Source: Kytococcus schroeteri (lineage in GTDB: Bacteria > Actinomycetota > Actinomycetes > Actinomycetales > Dermatophilaceae). Taken from it: a stretch of DNA of 64,000 nucleotides. Below, piece after piece: positions 12,054 to 22,260 of this stretch; positions within the stretch are counted from its first letter, which is position 1, and every line of letters begins with the position of its first letter. The notes under the pieces were generated by a model, which worked only from the letters and a program-made list of their open reading frames with translations, did not search any database and was not told the DNA's origin. The stretch is taken from the NCBI RefSeq assembly GCF_002847825.1, contig NZ_PKIZ01000013.1, forward strand, positions 32,314 to 96,313. The letters are read 5' to 3'. Both the position numbers and the translations under genes were made by a program.

Positions 12054-13297
12054 TGCGCGTCGTCCTGGGGGTCGCCGGCGGCATCGCCGCCTACAAGGCC
12101 GCGAGCCTGTGCCGCCTGTTCACCGAGGGCGGGCACGACGTGCGCGTACTGCCCACGGCGGCGGCGCTGCGCTTCGTGGGCGCCCCCACCTGGGAGGCCC
12201 TCTCCGGGCACCCCGTGGCCACCGACGTGTTCACCGACGTGCCGTCGGTGCAGCACGTGCGCGTGGGCAAGGAGGCCGAGCTCGTGGTGGTGGCCCCCGC
12301 GACCGCCGACCTGCTGGCCCGGATGGCCGCCGGCATGGCCGACGACCTGCTGACCACCACGCTGGTCACGGCCACCTGCCCGGTGGTGGTGGCCCCGGCC
12401 ATGCACACCGAGATGTGGCAGCACCCGGCCACGCAGGCGAACGTGGCCACGCTGCGCTCCCGGGGCGTGCACGTCATCGAGCCCGCGAGCGGGCGCCTGA
12501 CCGGCAGCGACACCGGCCCCGGCCGCCTGCCGGACCCCGAGGTGATCCACGCCGAGGCGCTGGCGCAGGTGGGGGCCGCGGCCGCGGGCTCCGGTGAGCT
12601 GCCGTGGGCCGGTCGCCGCGTGGTGGTGAGCGCCGGCGGGACCCGGGAGGCCCTGGACCCGGTGCGCTTCCTGGGCAACGCCTCCTCGGGGCGCATGGGG
12701 ATGGCCGTGGCCCGCGCCGCACGCGACCTGGGCGCCGAGGTGACCGTGCTGCAGGCGGCGGTCGAGGTGCCCGCGCCGGAGGGGGTACGGGTCGTGGAGA
12801 CGCCGAGCGCCGCCGACCTCGAGGCCGCCGTGGGACGGGAGTTCCACGAGGCCGGGGCGGACCTGCTGGTCATGGCCGCCGCCGTGGCCGACTACCGGCC
12901 CGCGCAGGTGGCGACCACCAAGATCAAGAAGCAGGACGACGGTGCCGGGCTCACCCTGGAGCTCGAGCGGACGCCCGACGTGCTCGCCGGGGCCGTGCGC
13001 CGCCGCGACGCCGAGGCCGCGCAGCACCCGCAGGAGCGACGGCAGGTGGTGGTCGGCTTCGCCGCGGAGACCGGCGACGAGCACGGCTCGGTGCTCGACC
13101 ACGCGCGCGCCAAGCTGGCCCGCAAGGGCGTGGACCTCCTCGTGGCCAACGAGGTGGGCGTGGGCGTGGTCTTCGGGCAGGAGGACACCACGGTGCACCT
13201 GCTCACCCCCGACGGCCCGGTGCGCACGGTGGGCCCCGTGTCCAAGGACGAGGCCGCCCGGGCGGTGTGCGAGGCCGTGACGCCCCTGCTGGGCTGA
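12053..13297 (+). CDS. coaBC: bifunctional phosphopantothenoylcysteine decarboxylase / phosphopantothenate-cysteine ligase
   Basis: CoaBC joins cysteine to 4'-phosphopantothenate and decarboxylates the product, two successive steps of coenzyme A synthesis. The flavin-dependent decarboxylase domain (about residues 1-180) has GVAGGIAAYKA and the substrate-clamp variant GRLTGSDTGPGRL typical of actinobacteria. The ligase domain (about 185-414) has VVSAGGTREALDPVRFLGNASSGRMG, AAVADYRP and VGFAAETGD (motifs abbreviated to their cores). It is coupled to rpoZ. Confidence 0.95.
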   Translation: MRVVLGVAGGIAAYKAASLCRLFTEGGHDVRVLPTAAALRFVGAPTWEALSGHPVATDVFTDVPSVQHVRVGKEAELVVVAPATADLLARMAAGMADDLLTTTLVTATCPVVVAPAMHTEMWQHPATQANVATLRSRGVHVIEPASGRLTGSDTGPGRLPDPEVIHAEALAQVGAAAAGSGELPWAGRRVVVSAGGTREALDPVRFLGNASSGRMGMAVARAARDLGAEVTVLQAAVEVPAPEGVRVVETPSAADLEAAVGREFHEAGADLLVMAAAVADYRPAQVATTKIKKQDDGAGLTLELERTPDVLAGAVRRRDAEAAQHPQERRQVVVGFAAETGDEHGSVLDHARAKLARKGVDLLVANEVGVGVVFGQEDTTVHLLTPDGPVRTVGPVSKDEAARAVCEAVTPLLG

Positions 13298-13332
13298 GCT
13301 GCAGCCGGGCCGAGGTCGTCGGTGGAGGGGTC

Positions 13333-13338
13333 TAGGCT
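13333..13338 (+). promoter_or_regulatory. candidate -10 element of metK
   Basis: TAGGCT lies 59 bases upstream of the metK ATG, in the 99-base coaBC-metK gap. The leader is too short for a SAM riboswitch and shows no such core. Confidence 0.45.
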
Positions 13339-13396
13339 GTCGCCCGCGTCAACCCGGCGCACCCGTCAGACAGCAGCCGCTGCACAAGGAGCACCC

Positions 13397-14614
13397 ATGG
13401 CACGTCTCTTCTCGTCCGAGTCCGTCACCGAGGGACACCCCGACAAGATCTGCGACCAGATCAGCGATGCGATCCTGGACGAGATGCTGCGGCAGGACCC
13501 GGACGCGCGGGTGGCCGTGGAGACCATGGTCACCACCGGGCTGGTGCACGTGGCCGGCGAGGTGCGCACCTCGGGGTACGTGGACATCCCGCGGGTGGTG
13601 CGCGACACCATCATCAAGATCGGCTACGACAGCTCCGAGAAGGGCTTCGACGGACGCACCTGCGGCGTCGAGGTGAGCATCGGCGACCAGAGCGTTGACA
13701 TCGCCGCCGGCGTGGACGACTCCTTCGAGGCCCGGGAGGGCGCCTCGGAGAAGTACGACCGGCAGGGCGCCGGTGACCAGGGCCTGATGTTCGGGTACGC
13801 CAGCGACGACACCCCCGAGCTGCTGCCGCTGCCCATCTCGTTGGCCCACCGGCTGAGCAAGCGCCTGGCCCAGGTGCGGCAGGACGGCACGCTGGACTAC
13901 CTGCGCCCCGACGGCAAGACCCAGGTGACCGTCGAGTACGACGGTGACCGCCCGGCGCGGCTCGACACCATCGTGCTCTCCACGCAGCACGCCCCGGGGG
14001 TGCCGCTGGAGGCGCTGCTCACCCCCGACCTGCGGGAGCACGTCATCGGGCCGGTGCTGGAGAACCTCGCCGAGTCGGGTGTGGAGCTCGACACGAGCAG
14101 CACCCGCCAGCTCATCAACCCGACGGGCATCTTCACCATCGGTGGGCCCATGGGCGATGCCGGGCTCACCGGGCGCAAGATCATCGTGGACACCTACGGC
14201 GGCATGGCCCGCCACGGCGGTGGCGCCTTCTCCGGCAAGGACCCGTCGAAGGTGGACCGCTCCGCCGCCTACGCGATGCGGTGGGTGGCCAAGAACGTGG
14301 TGGCCGCGGGGCTGGCCGCGCGCTGCGAGATCCAGGTGGCCTACGCCATCGGTGCCGCGCGCCCGGTCGGCCTCTACGTGGAGACCTTCGGCACCCACAC
14401 CGTGCCGGTGGAGCGCATCGAGCACGCCATCGACGAGGTCTTCGACCTGCGCCCGGCGGCCATCGTGGACGCGCTGGGCCTCAAGCGCCCGATCTACCTG
14501 CCCACCTCGGCCTACGGGCACTTCGGCCGGACCACCGCCAGCGGCGTGGCCCGCGCCTTCCCGTGGGAGCGCACCGACCGGGTGGAGGCGCTGCAGCGCC
14601 TGGCGCACGCCTGA
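13397..14614 (+). CDS. metK: S-adenosylmethionine synthetase
   Basis: MetK makes SAM from methionine and ATP. The methyl groups used by the many corrinoid methyltransferases of this window come from SAM. The 405-residue protein contains [13 protein letters not shown], the [12 protein letters not shown] loop and [16 protein letters not shown]. The ATG at 13397 follows an AAGGA site; an upstream in-frame ATG at 13322 lacks conservation. It is followed 8 bases later by priA. Confidence 0.97.
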   Translation: MARLFSSESVTEGHPDKICDQISDAILDEMLRQDPDARVAVETMVTTGLVHVAGEVRTSGYVDIPRVVRDTIIKIGYDSSEKGFDGRTCGVEVSIGDQSVDIAAGVDDSFEAREGASEKYDRQGAGDQGLMFGYASDDTPELLPLPISLAHRLSKRLAQVRQDGTLDYLRPDGKTQVTVEYDGDRPARLDTIVLSTQHAPGVPLEALLTPDLREHVIGPVLENLAESGVELDTSSTRQLINPTGIFTIGGPMGDAGLTGRKIIVDTYGGMARHGGGAFSGKDPSKVDRSAAYAMRWVAKNVVAAGLAARCEIQVAYAIGAARPVGLYVETFGTHTVPVERIEHAIDEVFDLRPAAIVDALGLKRPIYLPTSAYGHFGRTTASGVARAFPWERTDRVEALQRLAHA

Positions 14615-14622
14615 GTGGCGCC

Positions 14623-16710
14623 GTGGAGGAGGGCCTGCTCCCGGTCCCCGGCCTGGCCGTGCAGCGCACGGCCCCGCCGGGGGTGGGGGAGCTGGCCGCC
14701 TCGCACCCGGTGGCCCGGGTGCTGGTCTCCGGCGGCCTGCCGCACCTGGACCGGCCGTTCGACTACGTGGTGCCGGCCGACCTCGACGACGACGCGGTGC
14801 CCGGCGCGCGAGTGACCGTCACCCTGGCAGGGCGGACCGAGGACGGGTGGATCACCGAGCGCCTGACCGCCAGCGACCACCCCGGCCAGCTCTCGCCGCT
14901 GCGCTCGGTGGTCTCGCCGCTGCCCGTGCTCACGCCCGCCCTGCACGCCACCTGTGCGGCCGTCGCGGCCCACTACGGCGGCACCGTGGCCGACGTGGTG
15001 CGCCTGGCCGTCCCGGCGCGCCACGCCACCGAGGAGAGGGCAGCCCTCGCCCTGGGGGAGCCGGGGCCCGTCGAGCGGCCCGTCGCCCCGACCCCGGGAC
15101 CCGCGTGGACCGGCGTGCCGGCCGCCGGGGCGCTGCTGGCCCGCATCGCGGCAGGGGAGCACCCGGCCGCCGCCTGGGTGGCCACGCCCGACGGGGGCGA
15201 CCCCGCGCGCCACTGGGCGCACGGGCTGCTGGACCTCGCGGTGGCCGCGGCGGCCTCCGGGCGGGGCGCGCTCCTGCTGGTGCCCGACGACGCCGACGTG
15301 CAGACCGTGCTCGACCTCGCCGGCACCCGCTCCGAGGCCGTGCTGGGAGGGCTGGTGGGACTCACCGCCTCGCAGGGTCCGCGGGCGCGCTACGCCGCCT
15401 GGGTGCGGGTGCTGCTGGGGCACGCACGCCTGGTGGTGGGTACGCGGTCGGCGGCCTTCGCCCCGGTGGCCGACCTCGGGGTGGTGGCCTGGTGGGACGA
15501 CGGCGACGGGTCCTGGTCCGAGCCGCGCACGCCCCGCCCGCACGTGCGGGAGGTGGCCGCCGCGCGCGCCCGCATCGAGGGCGCCGCGCTGGTCTCGGCC
15601 GGGCCAACGCGCACCGCCCGCGTGCAGTCCTGGGTGGAGTCCGGGCGGATGGCCGACCTCGCGCCGGCTGCGCGGGCCGCCCGGGCCGCGGCGCGGGTCC
15701 ACGTGGCCGGCGAGGGGGTGGACCAGGAGCGCGACGCCGCGGCCCGGCGGGCGCGGATCCCCTCGGTGGCCTGGCAGGCCGCCCAGCGTGCCCTGCAGCA
15801 CGGGCCGGTGCTCGTGCAGGTGCCACGCACCGGGTGGTCGGGGGCGGTCCGCTGCCGGGAGTGCGGCACCGCGGCCGCCTGCCACCTGTGCCCCGGGCAC
15901 CTGGTGCAGCCGGGCGCGGGGCAGCCACCGCAGTGCGGCACCTGCGGCGAGGCGCCCCGTCACTGGGCCTGCACCCGGTGCGGGGGCCAGCGGTGGCGTC
16001 CTGCCGCGCCGGGCACGGAGCGCACCGCCCACGAGCTGGGCCGCGCCTTCCCCGGGGTGCGGGTGGTGACGAGCACCGCCGCCTCCCGCGTGGCCACGGT
16101 GGGGCCCGAGCCGGCGCTGGTCATCGCCACGCCGGGCGTGGAGCCCCGCCCCGAGGCCGGGTGGGCGGCGGCCCTGGTGCTGGACGGTGCGGTGACCCTG
16201 GAGCTGCCGGTGGCCGATGCCGAGGCGCAGGCCCTGCGGCGGTGGGTCTCCGGCACGGCCTCGGTGCGCCCGGACGGGCCCGGCATCGTGCTGTGCGGCG
16301 TGCCCGCCCACGCCGGCATCGACGCCGTGGAGGCCATGGTGCGGCGCGACCCGGTCTGGTACGCCCGCCGCCTGCTGGCCGAACGGACCCAGGCGCACCT
16401 GCCGCCCGCGGTCTCGCTGGTGCACCTGGTGGGGCACCGGCAGGACGTCGAGGGGTCCCTGCAGGAGTTCACCGCCGCTCTGGACGCCGCCGAGGTGGTG
16501 GGGCCGGTGCCGGTGGGTGCCGCGGCCCTGCCCAGCCGGTGGGACGACCTCGACCCCGAGCAGGCCGCCCAGGCCTGGGTGCGCGTGCCGTGGGCGCACC
16601 ACGCCGAGCTGGCCCGCACGGCCCACGACCTGCGCGCCCACCGGTCCGCGCGCCGCGCCACGGGACAGCTGGTGATGACCGTCGACCCGGAGGACTGGGT
16701 GGCTCCGTAG
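14623..16710 (+). CDS. priA: primosomal protein PriA, actinobacterial form lacking helicase motifs
   Basis: PriA recognises stalled forks and reloads the replisome. The 695-residue protein has the N-terminal DNA-binding domain ([23 protein letters not shown]) and the zinc-binding region [13 protein letters not shown] ... CGTCGEAP ... CTRCGG near residues 410-455. The position of Walker A is replaced by a non-nucleotide-binding sequence, and the Walker B-like site reads [11 protein letters not shown]. It therefore probably acts as a structural restart factor, as annotated for other actinobacteria. The GTG start at 14623 is inferred from reading-frame conservation and is not certain. Confidence 0.88.
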   Translation: MEEGLLPVPGLAVQRTAPPGVGELAASHPVARVLVSGGLPHLDRPFDYVVPADLDDDAVPGARVTVTLAGRTEDGWITERLTASDHPGQLSPLRSVVSPLPVLTPALHATCAAVAAHYGGTVADVVRLAVPARHATEERAALALGEPGPVERPVAPTPGPAWTGVPAAGALLARIAAGEHPAAAWVATPDGGDPARHWAHGLLDLAVAAAASGRGALLLVPDDADVQTVLDLAGTRSEAVLGGLVGLTASQGPRARYAAWVRVLLGHARLVVGTRSAAFAPVADLGVVAWWDDGDGSWSEPRTPRPHVREVAAARARIEGAALVSAGPTRTARVQSWVESGRMADLAPAARAARAAARVHVAGEGVDQERDAAARRARIPSVAWQAAQRALQHGPVLVQVPRTGWSGAVRCRECGTAAACHLCPGHLVQPGAGQPPQCGTCGEAPRHWACTRCGGQRWRPAAPGTERTAHELGRAFPGVRVVTSTAASRVATVGPEPALVIATPGVEPRPEAGWAAALVLDGAVTLELPVADAEAQALRRWVSGTASVRPDGPGIVLCGVPAHAGIDAVEAMVRRDPVWYARRLLAERTQAHLPPAVSLVHLVGHRQDVEGSLQEFTAALDAAEVVGPVPVGAAALPSRWDDLDPEQAAQAWVRVPWAHHAELARTAHDLRAHRSARRATGQLVMTVDPEDWVAP

Positions 16711-16713
16711 ACT
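16708..16713 (+). promoter_or_regulatory. -10 element for a leaderless fmt transcript
   Basis: TAGACT overlaps the priA stop codon and lies 8 bases before the fmt GTG at 16722. No Shine-Dalgarno sequence is visible in front of that GTG. This geometry suggests transcription starting at or next to the start codon. Confidence 0.5.
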
Positions 16714-16721
16714 TGCTCCTC

Positions 16722-17675
16722 GTGCGCATCCTCTTCGCCGGAACCCCGGACGTCGCCCTGCCCGCCCTGGACCACCTCGTGGCCGCCGGCCGGGCAGCGG
16801 ACGGACCCGACCGACCCGAGGTGGTGGGGGTGCTGACCCGGCCCGACGCCCGCGTGGGGCGCGGCCGCAAGGTGCGCCCCAGCCCGGTCAAGGAGCGGGC
16901 CACCGAGCTCGGCCTGCCGGTGCTGGAGAGCGACCGGCCGTGGGAGGACGACACCCTGGCGGCCCTGCGCGAGCTGGCGCCGGACGTGGCCGGGGTGGTG
17001 GCCTACGGCGCGCTGCTCCCGGCATCGGTGCTGCAGGTGCCCGCGCACGGCTGGGTGAACCTGCACTTCAGCCTGCTGCCCGCCTGGCGGGGGGCGGCGC
17101 CGGTGCAGCGCGCGCTCATGGCCGGGGACGAGATCACCGGGGCCACCACCTTCGTGCTCGACGAGGGCATGGACACCGGCCCCGTGCTGGGCACGCTCAC
17201 CGAGGCCGTGCGCCCCACCGACACCGCCGGCGACCTGCTGGACCGTCTGGCCCACGCCGGGGCGCCGCTGCTCACGCAGAGCCTCCTGGGCCTCGTGGAC
17301 GGCTCGCTGCAGCCGATCGCCCAGCCGGCCGAGGGGGTCTCGCGTGCGCCCAAGCTGACCGTGCCGGAGGCGGAGCTCGACTTCGCGCTCCCGGCGTTCG
17401 CCGTGGCGCGGACCGTGGCCGGGTGCTCCCCGGCGCCGGGGGCGTGGACGACCTTCCGGGGCAACCGCCTCAAGGTGCTGCGTGCCGCAGCCGGCCCGGC
17501 CGTGACCGACCTGGCGCCCGGCCGCATCACCGTGCGCGAGGGGGCGGTGCTGGTCGGCACCGCGGCCGGCGCGCTGCGCCTCGTCAGCGTGCAACCGCCG
17601 GGCAAGCAGGAGATGGATGCCGACGCCTGGGCACGCGGTGCCCGTTTCGACGATGAGGAGGTCCTCGGTGGCTGA
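16722..17675 (+). CDS. fmt: methionyl-tRNA formyltransferase
   Basis: Fmt formylates initiator Met-tRNA using 10-formyl-THF. The 317-residue protein begins [19 protein letters not shown], has the Asn-His-Asp type active site in [17 protein letters not shown] and [10 protein letters not shown], and a C-terminal OB-like tRNA-binding domain. The 10-formyl-THF donor can be supplied by Fhs, encoded at 37177-38871. Its stop lies 8 bases inside rsmB. Confidence 0.96.
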   Translation: MRILFAGTPDVALPALDHLVAAGRAADGPDRPEVVGVLTRPDARVGRGRKVRPSPVKERATELGLPVLESDRPWEDDTLAALRELAPDVAGVVAYGALLPASVLQVPAHGWVNLHFSLLPAWRGAAPVQRALMAGDEITGATTFVLDEGMDTGPVLGTLTEAVRPTDTAGDLLDRLAHAGAPLLTQSLLGLVDGSLQPIAQPAEGVSRAPKLTVPEAELDFALPAFAVARTVAGCSPAPGAWTTFRGNRLKVLRAAAGPAVTDLAPGRITVREGAVLVGTAAGALRLVSVQPPGKQEMDADAWARGARFDDEEVLGG

Positions 17676-19245
17676 GCAGGAGATCACCCGGTCCCGGGGC
17701 GGGCCCCGCCGGGACGACCGCCGGGGCGAGCGGCGAGGTGGCCCGCAGGGCCAGCGCCGCGAGGGCGGCCCCCGCGGCGAGCACGGGCGCAGCGCCCACG
17801 CCCCCCGGCAGCGCTCCCGCAAGGCCGACGCCCCGCGCACCGCCGCCTGGCACCTGCTGGGGGGCGTCGACGAGGGGGCCTACGCCAACCTCGAGCTGCC
17901 CCACGTGATGCGCCGCTTCCGCCTCTCGGGCCGCGACGCCGCGTTCGCCACCGAGCTGGCCTTCGGCACGGTGCGCAGGCAGGGCTTCTACGACCTGGTC
18001 ATCGCCAGGGCCACGGGCCGCGAGGTCGAGGGCCTGGACCCCGAGTTGCTGCGCACCCTGCGGCTGGGCGCCCACCAGGCCCTCTCGATGCGGGTGCCTC
18101 CCCACGCGGCGGCCGACCAGACCGTGGCCCTGGCCCGGTGGGTCAACGGCTCCGGCCCGGCCCGCCTGGTGAACGCTGCCATGCACCGCATGACCGAGAA
18201 GGACGCCGAGGCGTGGATGGACGAGGTCACCGAGGGCCTGTCCGGTCCCGACCTGCTCGCCGCCCGCCACTCCCACCCCACGTGGATGGTGCGTGCCCTC
18301 ATGGCCGGCCTGCTCGACCGCGGCCGCCCCGCCGAGGAGGTGGAGGCGCTGCTGGAGAGCCACAACACCCCGGCGCTGGTCTCCCTGGTGGCCCGACCCG
18401 GCTGGGTGGAGGTCGACGAGCTCCTCGAGCAGCCCACGGTGGAGGACGGCCGCTGGGCGCCCACCGCGGTGACCCTCACCGAGGGCGCTCCCGGCGGGAT
18501 CCGTGCCGTGGAGGAGGGCCGCGCCGGTGTGCAGGACGAGGGCTCCCAGCTCGCCGCCCTCGCGCTGGCCGGCGCCCCCACCCTCGGTGAGGACACCGGC
18601 GCCTGGCTCGACCTGTGCGCCGGCCCCGGCGGCAAGGCTGCCCTGCTGGCCACCACCGCGCACCGCCGTGGTGCACGCCTCGTGGCCAACGAGGTGCACC
18701 AGCACCGCGCCGACCTCGTGGAGCGTGCCCTGCACCCGGTGAACGTGCCCGAGGCCGACCAGCCCGAGGTGGAGGTGGTGGTCGGCGACGGCGCCGAGTA
18801 CGCCACCGCCCACCGGGACGCCTTCGACCGTGTCCTGGTGGACGTGCCGTGCACCGGGCTGGGGGCGCTGCGCCGCCGCCCGGAGGCCCGGTGGCGCCGC
18901 CAACCGGCCGACCTGGCCCAGCTGGCCCCCACGCAGCGTGCGCTCCTCGGCGGAGCCCTCGACGCGGTGCGCCCCGGCGGAGTGGTGGCCTACGTGACCT
19001 GCTCACCCCACCCGGCCGAGACCTCGGTGGTGGTGGACGACGTGGTGGCCCGCAGGGGCGACGCGGAGCTGCTGGAGGTGGCGCCCGTGCTGCGCGAGGT
19101 GGCCCCCGCCCTGGCGGACGCCGAGCTCGAGGTGGCGGCCGGCGCCAAGGGTGCCCGTGCCACCTCGGTGCAGCTGTGGCCGCACGTCCACGGCACCGAC
19201 GCCATGTACATCGCCCTGCTGCGCCGCACCCCGGAGGCCTCATGA
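17668..19245 (+). CDS. rsmB: 16S rRNA (cytosine-967-C5)-methyltransferase RsmB (Fmu)
   Basis: RsmB methylates C967 of 16S rRNA. The 525-residue protein has a strongly basic low-complexity N-terminal extension (about residues 5-50, rich in Arg, Gly and Gln). A NusB-like RNA-binding domain (about 55-200) and a Rossmann methyltransferase domain follow, with [34 protein letters not shown] and the second catalytic Cys in [10 protein letters not shown]. The GTG at 17668 is preferred because AGGAGG ends 6 bases upstream. An ATG at 17653 is the alternative. Fmt-RsmB-Rpe are overlapping and co-directional. Confidence 0.94.
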   Translation: MAEQEITRSRGGPRRDDRRGERRGGPQGQRREGGPRGEHGRSAHAPRQRSRKADAPRTAAWHLLGGVDEGAYANLELPHVMRRFRLSGRDAAFATELAFGTVRRQGFYDLVIARATGREVEGLDPELLRTLRLGAHQALSMRVPPHAAADQTVALARWVNGSGPARLVNAAMHRMTEKDAEAWMDEVTEGLSGPDLLAARHSHPTWMVRALMAGLLDRGRPAEEVEALLESHNTPALVSLVARPGWVEVDELLEQPTVEDGRWAPTAVTLTEGAPGGIRAVEEGRAGVQDEGSQLAALALAGAPTLGEDTGAWLDLCAGPGGKAALLATTAHRRGARLVANEVHQHRADLVERALHPVNVPEADQPEVEVVVGDGAEYATAHRDAFDRVLVDVPCTGLGALRRRPEARWRRQPADLAQLAPTQRALLGGALDAVRPGGVVAYVTCSPHPAETSVVVDDVVARRGDAELLEVAPVLREVAPALADAELEVAAGAKGARATSVQLWPHVHGTDAMYIALLRRTPEAS

Positions 19246-19943
19246 CCCGCCCCCTGCACGTCCACCCCAGCATCCTGGCCAGCGACTTCACGCGGCTGGG
19301 GGCCGAGCTGCAGCGCATCGTGAGCGCCGACGCCGCCCACGTGGACGTCATGGACAACCACTTCGTGCCCAACCTCACCATCGGCCTGCCGGTGGTGGAG
19401 GCCCTGCAGAAGGTGACCCCGGTGCCGCTGGACCTGCACCTCATGATCGAGGAGGTGGACCAGTGGGGACCGCGCTACGCCGAGACCGGCGCGCACTCGG
19501 TGACCTTCCACGTGGAGGCCAGCCGCGACCCCCGCCAGCTGGCGCGCGACCTGCGCTCGGCCGGCTCCCGCGCCGCGATGGCGCTCAAGCCGGGCACCCC
19601 CTTCGCGGACTACGCCGACCTGCTGCCCGAGCTGGACATGGTGCTGGTGATGACCGTGGAGCCCGGCTTCGGCGGGCAGTCGTTCATGCACGACCAGCTC
19701 GAGGTGGTGCGCGAGGTGCGCCGGGCGGTGGGGGAGTCCGGGCTCGACCTGGCGATCCAGGTGGACGGCGGCGTGGACGCCGACACTGTGGTCGACGCCG
19801 CCGCGGCCGGGGCCGACGTGTTCGTGGCCGGGTCGGCCGTGTTCCGCGGTGACGACGTGGCCGGCGCCATCGCCGACCTGCGGGTGGGTGCCCTGCGAGG
19901 GGCGCGCAGCCAGGGCGACGGCGAGCCGGGGAGCGGCCGATGA
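19242..19943 (+). CDS. rpe: ribulose-phosphate 3-epimerase
   Basis: Rpe interconverts ribulose-5-phosphate and xylulose-5-phosphate in the pentose phosphate pathway. The 233-residue TIM barrel has HPSILASDFTRLG, HVDVMDNHFVPN (Asn where Gly is frequent), HLMI, MTVEPGFGGQSF and QVDGGVDADT. A C-terminal tail of about 15 residues exceeds the usual length. It is linked by four-base overlaps to rsmB and to the PH-domain gene. Confidence 0.95.
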   Translation: MTRPLHVHPSILASDFTRLGAELQRIVSADAAHVDVMDNHFVPNLTIGLPVVEALQKVTPVPLDLHLMIEEVDQWGPRYAETGAHSVTFHVEASRDPRQLARDLRSAGSRAAMALKPGTPFADYADLLPELDMVLVMTVEPGFGGQSFMHDQLEVVREVRRAVGESGLDLAIQVDGGVDADTVVDAAAAGADVFVAGSAVFRGDDVAGAIADLRVGALRGARSQGDGEPGSGR

Positions 19944-20410
19944 GCCGCCGGTCCGCGCCCGACGCCGCGCCCGACGCCGCGCCCACCCCGGACGCCCTGC
20001 GCCCCTTCGTGCCCCGGCGCGGCCGGTGGGTGGCCATGGGCTCGGCGGTGGTACTCGTGGTGATGTTCACCGCCATCGCCGTGCTCGCGCCCGGGTTCAC
20101 CCCGGTGGACCGCACGATGACCGTGCTGGCCGGCCTGGGCATCGCGGCCTTCCTGTGGCGCTACGCGATGATCCGCGCGGTGCCGGACCGGCAGGGCATG
20201 ACCGTGCGCAACCTCTTCACCACGCAGCGCGTCGAGTGGTCCGAGGTGCGCGGTGTGGTCTTCACCCCCGGCGACCCGTGGGTGCGCCTGCAGCGCACCG
20301 GTGGGCAGGAGGACCTCGCCGTCATGGCCGTGCAGGCCGCTGACGGGGAGGCCGTCTCGCAGGCCGAGGCGAGCCGCCTGGCCGGCATCGTCCAGGCGCT
20401 GCGCGGCTGA
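19940..20410 (+). CDS. PH-domain membrane protein
   Basis: This is a 156-residue protein with an Ala/Pro/Asp-rich N-terminus and two transmembrane segments (about residues 33-55 and 61-77). A cytoplasmic bacterial PH-type domain (bPH_6-like) follows, containing RNLFTTQRVEWSEVRGVVF. Such proteins are common and conserved in actinobacteria but have no assigned biochemical role. The ATG overlaps the rpe stop, making it the last gene of the fmt-rsmB-rpe run. Confidence 0.8.
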   Translation: MSRRSAPDAAPDAAPTPDALRPFVPRRGRWVAMGSAVVLVVMFTAIAVLAPGFTPVDRTMTVLAGLGIAAFLWRYAMIRAVPDRQGMTVRNLFTTQRVEWSEVRGVVFTPGDPWVRLQRTGGQEDLAVMAVQAADGEAVSQAEASRLAGIVQALRG

Positions 20411-20411
20411 G

Positions 20412-20427
20412 GCGCGGAGGCCCGCGC
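20412..20427. terminator. small inverted repeat between convergent genes
   Basis: GCGCGG (20412-20417) and CCGCGC (20422-20427) form a 6-bp stem around AGGC in the 32-base gap between the convergent PH-domain gene and the FUSC-type gene. There is no U-tract. It could act in both directions. Confidence 0.35.
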
Positions 20428-20442
20428 TGCGGACGGAGCGGC

Positions 20443-21633
20443 TCAGTCCTCGTCGCGGGCGGCGTGGCGGTCCCGGTAGCGGGAGGGCACGCGGACCCGT
20501 GCCTCGCCGTAGGACAGCCCGGTGACCATGTACATGTCCACGATGATGGAGCGCACCTGGGCGCGGATCACCTCGGCGCTCAGCGAGGGGTCGTCGGCCT
20601 GGTGGTTGCTCAGCTCGGCGAGCTCGCCGAGTTCGAGGCGCACCGACCCCATCGAGTCCGGGTCGTCCAGGGCGTCGACGAGCAGGGCGGCCACGTCGGC
20701 GGCCTCGGCCACGAGCTCCACGTAGGCGTGCGGGACGGGTTCCCCCTCGAGGATGGCCACGTCGGCGCGGCGTACCAGCACGCGGGCGTTGCGCACCAGC
20801 CGGTCCAGTGCCGTGACCTGCCGGTCCATGCCGCGCAGGTCGCGGCGACGGCGCCACTGCCAGGGCACGGTGTGGGCGATGGCCGAGCCCTCCTCCACCT
20901 GACTGCGCATCTCGCTGATGAGCCGGTCGGTGTAGCGGGCGTCGCGCAACGCCTCGCCGACGATCTTCTCGTCGCGCTCGCTCAGGCCGTGCGCGGTGCG
21001 GTCGAGCAGGCGGGAGACCTCCCGGGTGAGGCGGCGCGCCACGCGGCGCGGCTTGTGCAGCGGCGACATCGGGTTGAGGGCCGCGATGGCCACGGCCACC
21101 AGCCCGCCGATGACGGCGTCGACCCAGCGGGAGAACGCCCCACCGGGCAGCACGGTGGCCGTGGCCACCACCACGCCCTGCACGCCGGCCTGGATGGTGA
21201 GCAGGCTGCCGGCTCCCCAGACCGAGGCGGCCACCATCGCGAGCATGGCGATGAGGGCGGTCTGCCACGCCCCCGCGCCCAGGAAGTGGAGGATGAGCTC
21301 GCCGGTGAAGATGCCGGTGGCGGCGCCGGCGGTGATCTCCAGGGCCCGGGTGATGCGCTGCCCGAAGTTCATGCCCAGGCAGACCACGGCCACCACGCCG
21401 GCGAAGATCGGGGCCTCGTGACCGAACACGTGGTGGGCCACCCACCACGCGATGCCGGCACCCGCCGAGGCCTGGAGGATGGGCAGTATCCGCTCCTGGA
21501 GGTGGTCACGGCGGCGACGGGCGGCGGAGGCCGACCAGCGCCGGGCGCGTTCGAAGGCCCGGAGCTGCCGGGCGGCCTCGCCCTGCACCCTGATGCTGCC
21601 GGTGGTCGTCCGCCGGACCGGCGTTCCGCTCAC
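20443..21633 (-). CDS. FUSC / aromatic acid exporter family membrane protein
   Basis: From the GTG at 21633 the protein is 396 residues. A basic N-terminus is followed by about six transmembrane segments between residues 45 and 195 (IFAGVVAVVCLGMNFGQRI, ITAGAATGIFTGELIL and WVDAVIGGLVAVAIAALNP are parts). A long cytoplasmic alpha-helical domain ending RYRDRHAARDED completes it. This matches the FUSC/DUF939 family related to aromatic acid exporters; the substrate is unknown. The start has a GGAG site and overlaps the stop of the kinase gene (GTGA). A longer frame to 21741 would add a non-conserved leader. Confidence 0.8.
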   Translation of the reverse strand: MSGTPVRRTTTGSIRVQGEAARQLRAFERARRWSASAARRRRDHLQERILPILQASAGAGIAWWVAHHVFGHEAPIFAGVVAVVCLGMNFGQRITRALEITAGAATGIFTGELILHFLGAGAWQTALIAMLAMVAASVWGAGSLLTIQAGVQGVVVATATVLPGGAFSRWVDAVIGGLVAVAIAALNPMSPLHKPRRVARRLTREVSRLLDRTAHGLSERDEKIVGEALRDARYTDRLISEMRSQVEEGSAIAHTVPWQWRRRRDLRGMDRQVTALDRLVRNARVLVRRADVAILEGEPVPHAYVELVAEAADVAALLVDALDDPDSMGSVRLELGELAELSNHQADDPSLSAEVIRAQVRSIIVDMYMVTGLSYGEARVRVPSRYRDRHAARDED

Positions 21634-22259
21634 GCCCTGCTCCTCTCCTCGTCGACGCCTGACCGCTCCACGAGCTGGTCGTGGTGCGGGGGGTGGGCGG
21701 CCAGCAGCCGGTCCTCGGCCCGGGCCCAGCCGTGCCACCATGGTGGGGTGCCGGGCGCGGTGCTGGTGGCGTCCTCGCGCCGTGCCACCGCGGTGCGCCG
21801 CAGATCGGCGGGGGCCTGCAGCCAGACCACGTGGTCGTAGGCCCCACGGGCCGGTGGGGCCGAGCAGCCCACACCCTCCACCACCACAACACCGGTGGGC
21901 GGCAGATCCATCCGGCCCAGGGCGGTGTACCGCTCGACCGCCCAGTCCCAGCGGGGCCAGGTCACCGCGGTGGCGCCCTCCCGCAGGGGGCGCAGCACGT
22001 GCCAGTCGAGCAGCGCGGGGGCCGCCGTGAGCCCCTCCCAGCCGGGGTAGAGCTCCTCCACGGCCACCAGCCCCACGTGGTCGGTGGGCACGCCCAACCG
22101 CTCGGCGGCGTGGGCGCGGAGGTGGGCCGCGTAGGTGGTCTTGCCGGAGCCGGAGCGTCCGTCGACGGCCACGAGCACCGGACGCCCCCGACCCACCCGG
22201 TGCGCCACGGCCGCCCAGGTCTCCCGGACGGCCGCGGCGGTCACCGGGTCGGCACCCAC
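21630..22259 (-). CDS. uridine kinase-like P-loop protein
   Basis: The 209-residue protein has a Walker A motif DGRSGSGKTTYA near residue 32 and a lid-like DLRRTAVARRED region, resembling uridine kinase/AAA-type small kinases of actinobacteria. The substrate is unknown. It starts with GTG almost abutting the stop of the gene at 22261 and overlaps the FUSC gene at its own end, so the three minus-strand genes form one operon. Confidence 0.75.
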   Translation of the reverse strand: MGADPVTAAAVRETWAAVAHRVGRGRPVLVAVDGRSGSGKTTYAAHLRAHAAERLGVPTDHVGLVAVEELYPGWEGLTAAPALLDWHVLRPLREGATAVTWPRWDWAVERYTALGRMDLPPTGVVVVEGVGCSAPPARGAYDHVVWLQAPADLRRTAVARREDATSTAPGTPPWWHGWARAEDRLLAAHPPHHDQLVERSGVDEERSRA

Positions 22260-22260
22260 C

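Noticed and set aside
13298-13396. Possible SAM riboswitch before metK.
   Set aside because: The gap is only 99 bases, with a -10 in its middle, and none of the SAM riboswitch core motifs is present.
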